Shown piece after piece: positions 27,022-38,250 of a stretch of 64,000 bases of DNA; the first letter of the stretch is position 1, and each line of letters begins with the position of its first letter. The notes beneath the pieces are model-generated. The model had not been told where the DNA came from. It was given only the letters and a program-made list of their open reading frames with translations, and did no database searches. The position numbers were made by a program, and so were the translations under genes. Source of the DNA: Amycolatopsis kentuckyensis (GTDB lineage: Bacteria; Actinomycetota; Actinomycetes; Mycobacteriales; Pseudonocardiaceae); NCBI RefSeq assembly GCF_002155975.1, contig NZ_MUMI01000094.1:19548-83547 (forward strand), given 5' to 3'.

Positions 27022-27807
27022 GTGGGCGCGCTGGTATTGGCCGAGGGTGCGACGTTCGCGCCGCCCGGCGCCGAAAGCTTCGAGTTGCCGGCGTTGTTCG
27101 GCGGAGTCACCAAGCCGATGCTGCTCGTCGTGCTTTCGGTTGTCATCATCGCCTCGTACTTCCTGCTGGCGACCCGCAAGCTGCAGGTCGTGCCGGGCAA
27201 GGGGCAGTTCGTCGCGGAGTCGATCTACGACTTCAGCCGCAACAACATCGCGCGCGAACAGATCGGGTCGAAAGACTTCAAGCCGTTCGTGCCGCTCGTT
27301 TTCGCATTGTTCACCTTCATCCTGGTGAACAACCTCTACGGGATCATCCCCGTCCTGCAGTTCCCGACCATGGCGCGGTTCGGTTTCCCGCTCGCCCTGT
27401 CGGTCCTCGTCGTCTACCCGGTGTACCACTACGTCGGGTTCAAGCGGCACGGTTTCAAGGGGTACTTCAAGAAGGAACTCGCGCCGCCGGGCGTGCCGGG
27501 CCCGGTGCTGCCGCTCTTCGCGCTGATCGAGTTCGCGGAGAAGTTCCTCCTCAACCCGCTCACGCTCGCCATCCGTGTTTTCGCCGCCATGTTCGCGGGT
27601 CACCTGATCCTGGCGGTGTTCACCCTCGGGGGCACCTTCCTGCTGACCGAGACCTCGGGCTGGGCGTTGAAGCCGGTTTCCCTGGTGGCGTGGCTGTTCG
27701 CCATCGCGATGACGTTCCTCGAGGCCTTCATCCAGGTGCTGCAGGCCTACATCTTCGCCCTGCTGTCGGCCGGGTACATCGGCGCCGCGCTGGCGTCGGA
27801 GCACTGA
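27022..27807 (+). CDS. atpB: ATP synthase subunit a
   Basis: 261 residues, Fo stator subunit forming the proton half-channels. The essential Arg is in LAIRVFAAMFAGHLI; the last helix reads FLEAFIQVLQAYIFALLSAGYI. GTG 27022 with GAAGGAG four bases upstream. First gene of atpBEFHAGDC. Confidence 0.96.
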   Translation: MGALVLAEGATFAPPGAESFELPALFGGVTKPMLLVVLSVVIIASYFLLATRKLQVVPGKGQFVAESIYDFSRNNIAREQIGSKDFKPFVPLVFALFTFILVNNLYGIIPVLQFPTMARFGFPLALSVLVVYPVYHYVGFKRHGFKGYFKKELAPPGVPGPVLPLFALIEFAEKFLLNPLTLAIRVFAAMFAGHLILAVFTLGGTFLLTETSGWALKPVSLVAWLFAIAMTFLEAFIQVLQAYIFALLSAGYIGAALASEH

Positions 27808-27823
27808 GAACACAAGCCCCCGA

Positions 27824-27841
27824 TCCACGCGAGCGCGTGGA
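27824..27841 (+). other. Hairpin between atpB and atpE
   Basis: TCCACGCG (27824-27831) and CGCGTGGA (27834-27841) form a tight hairpin just before the atpE ribosome site. Possible role in mRNA stability or in boosting atpE translation. Confidence 0.45.
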
Positions 27842-27862
27842 CCGAAGTGAAGGGAAATGCAC

Positions 27863-28120
27863 GTGAGCAACATCGTTCTGGCCCAGGCCGCGGAGCAGGC
27901 CGTCAACATCAACCCCGGCCTCGCCGCCATCGGTTACGGCCTGGGCGCGATCGGCCCGGGCATCGGTGTGGGTCTGATCTTCGCCGCCGTCATCAACGGC
28001 ACCGCCCGCCAGCCGGAGGCGCAGGGCAAGCTGCAGGGCATCGGCTTCTCGACCTTCGTTCTGACCGAGGTGCTCGCCCTGATCGGCATCGTCATCTACT
28101 TCATCGCCTCCGCAGGCTGA
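27863..28120 (+). CDS. atpE: ATP synthase subunit c
   Basis: 85 residues, two-helix c-ring proteolipid. The Gly-rich first helix is [20 protein letters not shown]; the proton-carrying carboxylate is Glu69 in [12 protein letters not shown] 27863 is preferred because AGGGA (27851-27855) lies 7 bases upstream; ATG 27857 is only 1 base from it. Confidence 0.95.
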   Translation: MSNIVLAQAAEQAVNINPGLAAIGYGLGAIGPGIGVGLIFAAVINGTARQPEAQGKLQGIGFSTFVLTEVLALIGIVIYFIASAG

Positions 28121-28149
28121 GTCACGCTCATCTCGCTTAAGGAGACGCC

Positions 28150-28710
28150 GTGCTGAACAGTGCCTTGGTCCTCGCAGCAGAGGGCGAAGTTCACAACCCG
28201 ATCGTTCCGGAGTGGTCGGAACTGATCCTCGGCATCGTCGCCTTCCTGATCCTGCTGTTCATCCTCAAGAAGTACGTCGTCCCTCGCTTCGAGGCCGCGT
28301 ACGAAGAGCGTGCGCAGAAGATCGAGGGAGGCATCGAGAAGGCCGAGCGGGCCCAGGCCGAGGCCGAAGAGGCGCTGGCCAAGTACAAGGCCCAGCTGCA
28401 GGAGGCCCGGTCCGAGGCCGCGAAGATCCGCGACGACGCCCGGCTCGAAGCCGAGCAGATCAAGGCGGAGCTGCGGGCCGAGGCGGAGGCCGAGTCCCAG
28501 CGCATCGTCGCCCAGGGCCAGGCCCAGCTGCAGGCCCAGAAGGCGCAGATCATCGCGGAGCTGCGGGCCGACATGGGCCGCAACGCCGTCGAGCTGGCCA
28601 GCCGCATCGTCGGCGAGTCGCTCGAGGACGAGGCGCGCCGCCGCGGCACCGTCGACCGGTTCCTGGCGGAGCTGGAGACCGCCGGTGCCTCCAACGGAGC
28701 GGGGAAGTAA
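28150..28710 (+). CDS. atpF: ATP synthase subunit b
   Basis: 186 residues: one N-terminal membrane helix (ELILGIVAFLILLFILKKYV) and a long charged coiled-coil stalk rich in Ala, Glu, Arg and Lys, ending with a delta-binding tail. Links a to delta in the peripheral stalk. GTG 28150 with AAGGAG 5 bases upstream. Confidence 0.95.
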   Translation: MLNSALVLAAEGEVHNPIVPEWSELILGIVAFLILLFILKKYVVPRFEAAYEERAQKIEGGIEKAERAQAEAEEALAKYKAQLQEARSEAAKIRDDARLEAEQIKAELRAEAEAESQRIVAQGQAQLQAQKAQIIAELRADMGRNAVELASRIVGESLEDEARRRGTVDRFLAELETAGASNGAGK

Positions 28711-28716
28711 CCAGAG

Positions 28717-29541
28717 ATGACGCTGCATGCTGCGAGCCGTGAAGCGCTCGGCCTCGCCGAGGAACGCCTCGGCGAGGTTCTGGCCGACGCGGGAGCCGAC
28801 GCGGCCACGGTCGGCGACGAGCTGCTCTCGGTCGTCGACCTGCTGGACCGGGAGATCGGCCTGCGCCGGGCAGTGAGCGACGCCTCGGCGACGCCGGAGG
28901 CGCGCACCGGGCTGGTGCGCCGGCTGTTCGACGGCAAGCTGTCCGAACCGGCTCTGAAGGTGCTCGACGCCGTGGCGGGCAGCCGCTGGTCCAGCCCCCG
29001 CGAGCTGACCGACGGCCTCGAGTCGCTCGGTCGCTCGGCCCTGCTCACCTCGGCGGAGAAGACCGGGAACGTCGACACCGTCGAGTCCCAGCTCTTCCAG
29101 GTCTCGCGGGTCGTGGCCAACCACCCCGAGCTCGAGAAGGCGCTGTCGGACCTGACCGGCTCCGCCGACGCGAAGCGCGCGCTGGTGCGCGGGCTGTTCG
29201 CCGACAAGGTGGACGTGGTCACCGAGACCCTCGTCGAGCAGGTCGTGCGCCGGGCCAAGGGCCGCGGCGTCGGCATCGGGCTCGACAAGCTGGTGAAGCT
29301 GGCCGCGGAGCGGCGTGAGCGTTCGGTGGCCTACGTGACCAGCGCGAACGCCCTGTCCGACGAGCAGACCGCCCAGCTGGGCGCGAAGCTCGACGCCCTC
29401 TACGGGCGGCCGATCGCGCTGCACGTCGAGATCGACCCCCGGCTCGGCGGCGGCCTCGTCGTCCGCGTCGGCGACGAGGTCATCGACGGGAGCGCGGCGG
29501 GGCAGCTCGCGGCGCTGCGCAGGCGGCTGGCCCGGGCATAG
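28717..29541 (+). CDS. atpH: ATP synthase subunit delta
   Basis: 274 residues, about 95 longer than the E. coli subunit, as usual in actinobacteria, because of an extended N-terminal helical part. The C-terminal signature is VEIDPRLGGGLVVRVGDEVIDGS. Caps the F1 head and binds subunit b. Confidence 0.94.
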   Translation: MTLHAASREALGLAEERLGEVLADAGADAATVGDELLSVVDLLDREIGLRRAVSDASATPEARTGLVRRLFDGKLSEPALKVLDAVAGSRWSSPRELTDGLESLGRSALLTSAEKTGNVDTVESQLFQVSRVVANHPELEKALSDLTGSADAKRALVRGLFADKVDVVTETLVEQVVRRAKGRGVGIGLDKLVKLAAERRERSVAYVTSANALSDEQTAQLGAKLDALYGRPIALHVEIDPRLGGGLVVRVGDEVIDGSAAGQLAALRRRLARA

Positions 29542-29598
29542 CCCCAGGTCACACAAGACTTTGCATACTGGCAAGAACGAAGCGAGAGCGGGAAAGAC

Positions 29599-31239
29599 AT
29601 GGCCGAGCTGACGATCTCCTCGGATGAGATCCGTAGCGCGATCGAGAACTACGTCTCGAGTTACGCCCCGGACGTGAGCCGGGAAGAAGTTGGCACCGTG
29701 GTGGACGCCGGTGACGGCATCGCCCACGTCGAGGGCCTGCCCTCGGCCATGGCCAACGAGCTGCTCGAGTTCCCCGGCGGCGTCCTGGGCGTCGCACTGA
29801 ACCTGGACGCGCGCTCCATCGGTGCCGCGATCCTCGGTGACTTCGAAAGCATCGAAGAGGGCCAGCAGGTCAAGCGCACCGGCCAGGTCCTGTCGGTGCC
29901 GGTCGGCGACGGCTACCTCGGCCGCGTCGTCAACCCGCTGGGCCAGGCGATCGACGGCCTCGGCGACATCGAGACCACCGACCGCCGCGCGCTGGAGCTG
30001 AAGGCCGCTTCGGTGGTCGAGCGCCAGCCGGTGTCGGAGCCGCTGCAGACCGGCATCACCGCCATCGACGCGATGACGCCGATCGGCCGTGGCCAGCGCC
30101 AGCTGATCATCGGTGACCGCAAGACGGGCAAGACCGCCGTCGCCGTGGACACGATCATCAACCAGAAGGCCAACTGGGAGACCGGCGACCCGAAGAAGCA
30201 GGTTCGCTGCATCTACGTCGCGATCGGCCAGAAGGGCTCCACGATCGCCGCCGTGAAGAAGTCCCTCGAGGACGCCGGCGCGCTGGAGTACACCACCATC
30301 GTCGCGGCCCCCGCGTCGGACTCGGCCGGCTTCAAGTGGATCGCGCCGTACACAGGCTCGGCCATCGGCCAGCACTGGATGTACGAGGGCAAGCACGTCC
30401 TCATCGTGTTCGACGACCTGACCAAGCAGGCCGACGCCTACCGCGCGATCTCGCTGCTGCTGCGCCGCCCGCCGGGCCGCGAGGCGTTCCCCGGCGACGT
30501 CTTCTACTTGCACTCCCGCCTGCTGGAGCGCTGCGCGAAGCTGTCGGACGAGCTGGGCGCCGGCTCGCTGACCGGTCTCCCGATCATCGAGACCAAGGCG
30601 AACGACGTGTCGGCCTACATCCCGACCAACGTCATCTCGATCACCGACGGCCAGTGCTTCTTCCAGTCGGACCTGTTCAACGCCGGCCAGCGCCCGGCCA
30701 TCGACGTGGGCATCTCGGTGTCCCGCGTGGGTGGTGCCGCGCAGGTCAAGGCGATGAAGGACGTCGCGGGCTCGCTCCGCATCGACCTGTCGCAGTACCG
30801 CGAGCTGGAGGCCTTCGCGGCCTTCGCCTCGGACCTCGACGACGCCTCCAAGGCGCAGCTCGAGCGCGGTGCCCGGCTGTACGAGGTGCTCAAGCAGCCG
30901 CAGTACTCGCCGATCCCGGTCGAGGAGCAGGTCCTCACGGTGTACCTGGGCACGAACGGGCACTACGACTCGGTCCCGACCGAGGACGTCCGCCGGTTCA
31001 ACCACGAGTTCATCGACTCGGCCCGCCGCAAGCACGCCGACCTGATCAAGGGCATCCGCGAGTCGGGCAAGTTCCCGCAGGAGACCCGCGAAGCCGTGGT
31101 CGAAGCGGTGAACGAGTTCAAGAAGGAGTTCACCACCTCCGAGGGCAAGTCCCTGGTCGAGGCGGACGCCGACGCGATGGACGCCGACAAGGTCGGGCAC
31201 GAGACCGTCAAGGTCAACAAGCCCGCCCCGAAGAAGTGA
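29599..31239 (+). CDS. atpA: ATP synthase subunit alpha
   Basis: 546 residues. P-loop [13 protein letters not shown] near residues 173-185; the non-catalytic-site signature is [40 protein letters not shown] is the conserved central block. The C-terminal tail of about 35 extra residues is typical of mycobacteria and relatives, where it suppresses ATP hydrolysis. Confidence 0.97.
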   Translation: MAELTISSDEIRSAIENYVSSYAPDVSREEVGTVVDAGDGIAHVEGLPSAMANELLEFPGGVLGVALNLDARSIGAAILGDFESIEEGQQVKRTGQVLSVPVGDGYLGRVVNPLGQAIDGLGDIETTDRRALELKAASVVERQPVSEPLQTGITAIDAMTPIGRGQRQLIIGDRKTGKTAVAVDTIINQKANWETGDPKKQVRCIYVAIGQKGSTIAAVKKSLEDAGALEYTTIVAAPASDSAGFKWIAPYTGSAIGQHWMYEGKHVLIVFDDLTKQADAYRAISLLLRRPPGREAFPGDVFYLHSRLLERCAKLSDELGAGSLTGLPIIETKANDVSAYIPTNVISITDGQCFFQSDLFNAGQRPAIDVGISVSRVGGAAQVKAMKDVAGSLRIDLSQYRELEAFAAFASDLDDASKAQLERGARLYEVLKQPQYSPIPVEEQVLTVYLGTNGHYDSVPTEDVRRFNHEFIDSARRKHADLIKGIRESGKFPQETREAVVEAVNEFKKEFTTSEGKSLVEADADAMDADKVGHETVKVNKPAPKK

Positions 31240-31250
31240 GCTGATAGCTC

Positions 31251-33619
<2,369 letters not shown>

Positions 33620-33629
33620 CGTCCTGACG

Positions 33630-33671
33630 ACGGCGGGGGCTGTGTCCATTGTGGACCTGGGCCCCCGCCGT
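33630..33671 (+). terminator. Terminator-like hairpin between atpD and atpC
   Basis: ACGGCGGGGGC (33630-33640) pairs with GCCCCCGCCGT (33661-33671); a smaller stem TCCA/TGGA sits inside, and TTCTCAT follows. It would attenuate transcription into atpC. Confidence 0.7.
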
Positions 33672-33695
33672 TCTCATAGCGGGAGACAGACCTAT

Positions 33696-33701
33696 TACAC
33701 T
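33696..33701 (+). promoter_or_regulatory. -10 box for a separate atpC promoter
   Basis: TACACT follows the hairpin and precedes the atpC ribosome site, placing a start near 33708 with a leader of about 26 bases. Confidence 0.4.
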
Positions 33702-33733
33702 CGGTGGCAACACCCCGAGTTAAGGAGTGCTAC

Positions 33734-34099
33734 GTGGCTGAGATGTCCGTGGAGCTGGTGGCCGTCGAGCGCCGTCTCTGGTCGGGTACTGCCACTTTCG
33801 TGGTGGCCCAGACCACCGAGGGTGAGATCGGCATCATGGCCGGTCACGAACCCGTGCTCGGGCAGCTGGTCGAGGGTGGCGTGGTCAAGGTGACGACCAC
33901 CGACGGTGAGACGGTGTGCGCGGCCGTGCACGGCGGGTTCCTCTCTGTGACCGGTACCGGGGTGAGCATCCTCGCCGAGAGCGCCGAGCTCTCCGACGAG
34001 ATCGACGTGGAAGCGGCAAAGGCGGCCCTGACCGGGGACGACGAGACCGAGCGGGCGAGGGCCTCGGCCCAGCTCCGCGCAGCGGGCCAGACGGCCTGA
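33734..34099 (+). CDS. atpC: ATP synthase subunit epsilon
   Basis: 121 residues. N-terminal beta sandwich with [29 protein letters not shown] and a short C-terminal helix pair. GTG 33734 has AAGGAG 6 bases upstream; extension to 33704 lies across the promoter region. Separated from atpD by 114 bases with a terminator. Confidence 0.95.
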   Translation: MAEMSVELVAVERRLWSGTATFVVAQTTEGEIGIMAGHEPVLGQLVEGGVVKVTTTDGETVCAAVHGGFLSVTGTGVSILAESAELSDEIDVEAAKAALTGDDETERARASAQLRAAGQTA

Positions 34100-34124
34100 G
34101 CGCGAGACGGGCAGGAGCCGGGCC

Positions 34125-34559
34125 GTGAAGATCACCGTGGTCGTAGCAGGGCTCCTGATCGTGCTCGCGGTGCTGGCCGCCTGGTACGGCCAGCGGTGGA
34201 TCCGGATGCGCCGCGGTGGCGGCGTCAGCGTCGCGCTGCGGTGGCGTCCGGACAGCCCGCGGTCCAGCTGGCACCTGGGGCTGGGCCGCTACGAGGGTGA
34301 CGAGTTCGTCTGGTACCGCGTGTGGAGCCTGCGGACCGGCGCCGACCGCGTCTTCCAGCGCGAGAGCATGCAGATCGCCGACCGCCGCGACCCGTCCGGC
34401 ACCGAGGCCTACGCCGTGCCCGAGGGCTCGATCGTGCTGCGCTGCGAGTCCGAGACCCAGGAAGCGATCGAGATCGCGATGGGGCCTGGTGCGCTGACGG
34501 GCTTCCTCTCGTGGCTCGAATCCGCCCCGCCCGGGCGACGTCTTCCGCGCGCTTCCTGA
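34125..34559 (+). CDS. DUF2550 membrane-anchored protein
   Basis: 144 residues: one N-terminal membrane helix (VVVAGLLIVLAVLAAWYG), then a DUF2550 domain with WHLGLGRYEGDEFVWYRVWSL. Found right after atpC in mycobacteria and relatives; function not known. GTG 34125 follows GGAGC. Confidence 0.88.
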   Translation: MKITVVVAGLLIVLAVLAAWYGQRWIRMRRGGGVSVALRWRPDSPRSSWHLGLGRYEGDEFVWYRVWSLRTGADRVFQRESMQIADRRDPSGTEAYAVPEGSIVLRCESETQEAIEIAMGPGALTGFLSWLESAPPGRRLPRAS

Positions 34560-34570
34560 ACCCTACGGCG

Positions 34571-34593
34571 AACTGCCTCAACTTGAGACAGTT
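34571..34593. promoter_or_regulatory. 23-base palindrome, candidate operator of the ABM gene
   Basis: AACTG-c-CTCAA-c-TTGAG-a-CAGTT: two perfect 5-base pairs of arms around a central C with one mismatched pair. It overlaps the -35 region of the gene starting at 34625. The shape suits a MarR or similar winged-helix dimer; no regulator gene is adjacent. Confidence 0.55.
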
Positions 34594-34624
34594 GCGGCCG
34601 GGGTCTTGGCCTACCGTTGAGCGC

Positions 34625-34945
34625 ATGATTTTCATCGTGGTCAAGTGGCCGGTGAAGCCCGAGTACGCGGACTCCTGGCCGGACATCGTCGGGGACTACA
34701 CCGCGAACACCCGCGCGGAGGCCGGCAACCGGTTCTTCGAGTGGTCCCGCAGCATCGAGGACAAGAACACGTACGTGCTGGTCGAAGGCTTCGACGGCCA
34801 GGACGCGGCCGTCGCGCACGTCGGCTCCGACCACTTCAAGTGGGCGGTCGAGAACCTGGGTGCCTACCTCAGCGACAACCCGCAGATCATCAACGTCCAG
34901 GACGCCTCCGACTGGGGCCCGATGGCCGAAATTTCACCGCACTAA
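34625..34945 (+). CDS. Antibiotic biosynthesis monooxygenase (ABM) family protein
   Basis: 106 residues, dimeric ferredoxin-like fold. MIFIVVKWPVKPEYADSWPD, FFEWSRSIEDKNTYVLVEGF and HFKWAVENLG match the cofactor-free quinone monooxygenase family. TACCGT (34612-34617) is 7 bases before the ATG, so the message is probably leaderless. An operator-like palindrome lies upstream. Substrate unknown; related proteins oxidise quinols or polyketide intermediates. Confidence 0.8.
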   Translation: MIFIVVKWPVKPEYADSWPDIVGDYTANTRAEAGNRFFEWSRSIEDKNTYVLVEGFDGQDAAVAHVGSDHFKWAVENLGAYLSDNPQIINVQDASDWGPMAEISPH

Positions 34946-34948
34946 ACT
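34943..34948 (+). promoter_or_regulatory. -10 box of aroA overlapping the ABM stop codon
   Basis: TAAACT, whose TAA is the stop of the preceding gene, sits 6 bases before the GTG of the EPSP synthase gene. Confidence 0.5.
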
Positions 34949-34954
34949 CGCGGT

Positions 34955-36193
34955 GTGACCCTCGTCGAGATCCCCGGCTCCAAGTCCGTCACCGCCCGTG
35001 GCCTGTTCCTGGCCGCCGCCGCGCACGGCACCACCGTGCTCGGCCGTCCGCTGCACTCGGACGACACGGAGGGCTTCGCCGAGGGCCTGGTCAAGCTCGG
35101 GTACCGCGTCGACCGGCAGCCGGGCGAGTGGACCATCGAGGGCCGCCCGGAGGGCCCGGGGGTCGCCGAAGCCGACGTCTTCTGCCGGGACGGCGCCACG
35201 ACGGCCCGGTTCCTGCCCGCGCTGGCCGCGGCCGGCACCGGGACGTTCCGCTTCGACGCGTCCGGCCAGATGCGCCGCCGCCCGCTCGGGCCGCTGACCG
35301 ACGCCTTGCAGGAGCTGGGCGTCGACCTCGAGTTCGGCGGCGAGCCGGGCCACCACCCGCTGACGGTCCGCGCGAACGGCATCAAGGGCGGTGAGCTGAC
35401 CCTCGACGCGGGCCTGTCGTCGCAGTTCCTGACGGCGTTGCTGCTGGTCGGGCCGCTGACCGCGGAGGGCCTGCGGATCACGGTGACCGACCTCGTGTCG
35501 GTGCCGTACGTCGAGATCACCCTGGAGATGATGCGCCGCTTCGGCGTCGACGTCCGCCGCGAGGGGCAGACGTTCGTGGTCCCGGCGCAGCCGTACCGCG
35601 CGTGCGAGTACCCGGTGGAGCCGGACGCGTCGACGGCCAGCTACTTCCTGGCCGCGGCGGCGGTCACCGGTCGCACGGTGACCATCCCGGGGCTGGGTTC
35701 CGACGCCCTGCAGGGGGACGTGAAGTTCGCCGACGTCCTGCGCGAGATGGGCGCCCACGTCGACCTGACGCCGGACTCGGTGACGGTCGCGGGCCCGTCG
35801 GACGGCCTGCGCGGCATCACGGTGAACATGCGCGACATCTCGGACACGGTCCCGACCCTGGCGGCGATCGCGCCGTTCGCTTCCGGCCCGGTGCGCATCG
35901 AGGACGTCTACAACACGCGCATCAAGGAGTGCGACCGCCTCGACGCGTGCGAAGAGAACCTGCGCGCGATGGGGATCGCCGTCGAGACGGGCCGCGACTG
36001 GATCGAGATCCAGCCGGGCGAGCCGACGGGCACCCTGGTGGCGTGCCGCCGCGACCACCGGATCGCGATGGCGTTCAGCATCACGGGCTTGCTGGTCGAC
36101 GGCGTCACCCTGGATGATCCGGAGTGCGTGAAGAAGACCTTCCCCGGCTTCCACCAGGCGCTGGGGACCCTGCGGGAGAGCTGGGGGATCTGA
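34955..36193 (+). CDS. aroA: EPSP synthase family (3-phosphoshikimate 1-carboxyvinyltransferase)
   Basis: 412 residues. The family transfers enolpyruvyl from PEP to shikimate-3-phosphate, leading to chorismate. Conserved: GSKSVTARG (Lys10, Ser11, Arg15), QMRRRPLGPL, GLSSQFLTALLL, DISDTVPTLAA, NTRIKECDRLD, DHRIAMAFS and VKKTFPGFH. At the PEP-site turn the sequence is DGATTAR, with Ala81 where E. coli has Gly96. The Asn next to the first Arg is Ala. It could be a paralogue rather than the sole shikimate-pathway enzyme. Coupled by TGATG to the next small gene. Confidence 0.85.
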   Translation: MTLVEIPGSKSVTARGLFLAAAAHGTTVLGRPLHSDDTEGFAEGLVKLGYRVDRQPGEWTIEGRPEGPGVAEADVFCRDGATTARFLPALAAAGTGTFRFDASGQMRRRPLGPLTDALQELGVDLEFGGEPGHHPLTVRANGIKGGELTLDAGLSSQFLTALLLVGPLTAEGLRITVTDLVSVPYVEITLEMMRRFGVDVRREGQTFVVPAQPYRACEYPVEPDASTASYFLAAAAVTGRTVTIPGLGSDALQGDVKFADVLREMGAHVDLTPDSVTVAGPSDGLRGITVNMRDISDTVPTLAAIAPFASGPVRIEDVYNTRIKECDRLDACEENLRAMGIAVETGRDWIEIQPGEPTGTLVACRRDHRIAMAFSITGLLVDGVTLDDPECVKKTFPGFHQALGTLRESWGI

Positions 36194-36339
36194 TGACCGA
36201 GGAAAGCCGTTTCGCCCGGCTGCCGGAGCGCGTGAAGCCGGAGGACATGGTCACGACGCAGCCGGTGGAGCCGGGCTTCGACGGGACCCCGGAAGACGCC
36301 GACCTGGACCGCTACTGGTCGGCTCAGCTCGGCGGCTGA
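36193..36339 (+). CDS. Small acidic hypothetical protein
   Basis: 48 residues starting at an ATG that overlaps the aroA stop (TGATG): RFARLPERVKPEDMVT, ending DLDRYWSAQLGG. Coupling and codon use argue that it is real. No family recognised. Confidence 0.55.
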   Translation: MTEESRFARLPERVKPEDMVTTQPVEPGFDGTPEDADLDRYWSAQLGG

Positions 36340-36340
36340 G

Positions 36341-36913
36341 TCAGGGCTGCCCGCCCGGCTGCCACAGCACGTCGCCGTCCGGGTTCGCCAGCCGGGCGAG
36401 GATGAACAGCAGGTCCGACAGCCGGTTCAGGTACTTCACCGCGATCGGGTTGGTCGCCTCGGGCTCCGCCTCGTGCAGGGCCCAGGCCGACCGCTCCGCC
36501 CGGCGGGCCACCGTCCGCGCCTGGTGCAGGAACGCCGCACCCGGCGTCCCGCCCGGCAGGATGAACGACGTCAGCTTCGGCAGGCGCTCGTTGAACTCGT
36601 CGCACCAGCCTTCGAGCCGTTCGACGTACTTCTCGGTGATCCGCAGCGGCGGGTACGGCGGGTCGTCCGAGATCGGCAGGCAGAGGTCCGCGCCGACGTC
36701 GAAAAGATCGTTCTGGATCGTGCGCAGGACGTCCGTCACTTCGGCCGGCAGCGAGCCGACCGCGATCGCCAGGCCGAGCACCGAGTTCGTCTCGTCCGTG
36801 TCCGCGTACGCGCCCAGCCGCGGGGACGTCTTCGGCACGCGGGACCCGTCGCCGAGCGCGGTCGTGCCGCCGTCGCCGACCTTCGTGTACACGCGGTTGA
36901 TGCGAACGACCAT
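36341..36913 (-). CDS. cobO: Cob(I)yrinic acid a,c-diamide adenosyltransferase (PduO type)
   Basis: 190 residues. Adenosylates corrinoids to make coenzyme B12. N-terminal VYTKVGDGGTTALGDGSRV is the ATP-binding signature; the helix pair YADTDETNSVLG and the C-terminal VKYLNRLSDLLFILAR, ending in an Arg/Asn-rich corrinoid face, complete the PduO-type trimer fold. Named cobO by function; pduO is equally fitting. It can supply the cofactor for the mutase at 43956. Convergent with the small gene at 36193, divergent from murA, as in mycobacteria. Confidence 0.92.
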   Translation of the reverse strand: MVVRINRVYTKVGDGGTTALGDGSRVPKTSPRLGAYADTDETNSVLGLAIAVGSLPAEVTDVLRTIQNDLFDVGADLCLPISDDPPYPPLRITEKYVERLEGWCDEFNERLPKLTSFILPGGTPGAAFLHQARTVARRAERSAWALHEAEPEATNPIAVKYLNRLSDLLFILARLANPDGDVLWQPGGQP

Positions 36914-36974
36914 GGACCCACCATAGCGGCCCCCGCCCGGGCCGAATCCGGGCGAGAGGGCATGATTGGCGGCC

Positions 36975-38249
36975 ATGAGCGAGCACTTCGACGTGCATGG
37001 CGGAGCCCGGCTGGTCGGCGAGGTCGACGTGGTCGGCGCCAAGAACAGCGTGCTGAAGCTGATGGCCGCGGCCCTGCTGGCCGAGGGCACCACGACCATC
37101 ACGAACTGCCCGCAGATCCTCGACGTCCCGCTGATGGGCGACGTGCTGCGGAGCGTCGGCTGCGAGGTCGTCATCGAGGGCGACACGGCCACCATCACGA
37201 CGCCGGCCGAACTGTCGCACCGCGCGGACTCGGCGGCGATGGGCAAGCTGCGCGCGTCCGTCTGCGTGCTGGGGCCGCTGGTCGGCCGGCTGAAGCAGGC
37301 CGTCGTGGCGCTGCCGGGCGGTGACGCGATCGGCTCGCGCCCGCTGGACATGCACCAGAACGGCCTGCGCAAGCTGGGCGCGACGAGCACGATCGAGCAC
37401 GGCTGCGTCGTCGCGAAGGCCGAGACGCTGGTCGGCGCGCAGATCTGGCTGGACTTCCCGAGCGTCGGCGCGACCGAGAACATCCTGATGGCGGCCGTGC
37501 TGGCCGAGGGCACCACGGTCATCGACAACTGCGCGCGCGAGCCGGAGATCGTCGACATCTGCACGATGCTGATCGAGATGGGCGCGAAGATCGAAGGCGC
37601 CGGGACGTCGACGCTGACCGTGCACGGCGTGGAGCAGCTGCACCCGACCACGCACAGCGTCATCGGCGACCGGATCGTGGGCGCGACCTGGGCGTTCGCC
37701 GCCTCGATGACCCGCGGCGACATCACCGTCCGCGGGGTCAACCCGCACCACCTCGACCTGGTGCTGAACAAGCTGCAGCTGGCCGGCGCGGACGTCGAAA
37801 CCTTCGGCGACAAGGGTTTCCGCGTGGTCCAGCCGGAACGCCCGAAGGCGGTCGACTGGGTGACGCTGCCGTACCCCGGCTTCGCGACCGACCTGCAGCC
37901 GTTCGCGGTGGCGCTGTCGGCCGTGTCCGAGGGCACGTCGATGATCACCGAGAACGTCTACGAGGCACGCTTCCGCTTCATCGAGGAGATGGTCCGTCTC
38001 TCCGGCGACGCCCGCACGGACGGCCACCACGCGGTGGTCCGCGGCGTCGAGAAGCTCTCGAGCGCGCCGGTCTGGGCGTCGGACATCCGCGCGGGCGCCG
38101 GGCTGGTGCTCGCGGGCCTGTGCGCGGACGGCGTCACCGAGGTCTGGGACGTCTTCCACATCGACCGCGGCTACCCGCACTTCGTCGAGAACCTCAACCG
38201 CCTGGGCGCGAACATCAAGCGCGTCGCGGGCGAGCCCGACCGGAGCTGA
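36975..38249 (+). CDS. murA: UDP-GlcNAc 1-carboxyvinyltransferase, Asp117 form
   Basis: 424 residues. First committed step of peptidoglycan synthesis: adds enolpyruvyl to UDP-GlcNAc. [18 protein letters not shown] is the substrate Lys/Asn motif; the mobile loop reads [16 protein letters not shown], so Asp117 takes the place of the Cys that fosfomycin alkylates. The same Asp occurs in M. tuberculosis MurA and gives natural fosfomycin insensitivity. ATG 36975 aligns with the family; an upstream ATG at 36966 is possible. Confidence 0.95.
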   Translation: MSEHFDVHGGARLVGEVDVVGAKNSVLKLMAAALLAEGTTTITNCPQILDVPLMGDVLRSVGCEVVIEGDTATITTPAELSHRADSAAMGKLRASVCVLGPLVGRLKQAVVALPGGDAIGSRPLDMHQNGLRKLGATSTIEHGCVVAKAETLVGAQIWLDFPSVGATENILMAAVLAEGTTVIDNCAREPEIVDICTMLIEMGAKIEGAGTSTLTVHGVEQLHPTTHSVIGDRIVGATWAFAASMTRGDITVRGVNPHHLDLVLNKLQLAGADVETFGDKGFRVVQPERPKAVDWVTLPYPGFATDLQPFAVALSAVSEGTSMITENVYEARFRFIEEMVRLSGDARTDGHHAVVRGVEKLSSAPVWASDIRAGAGLVLAGLCADGVTEVWDVFHIDRGYPHFVENLNRLGANIKRVAGEPDRS

Positions 38250-38250
38250 G

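Noticed and set aside
28096..31200. A 1034-codon open frame on the minus strand
   Set aside because: Antisense to atpF, atpH and atpA, which are certain. High GC removes stop codons from the opposite strand.
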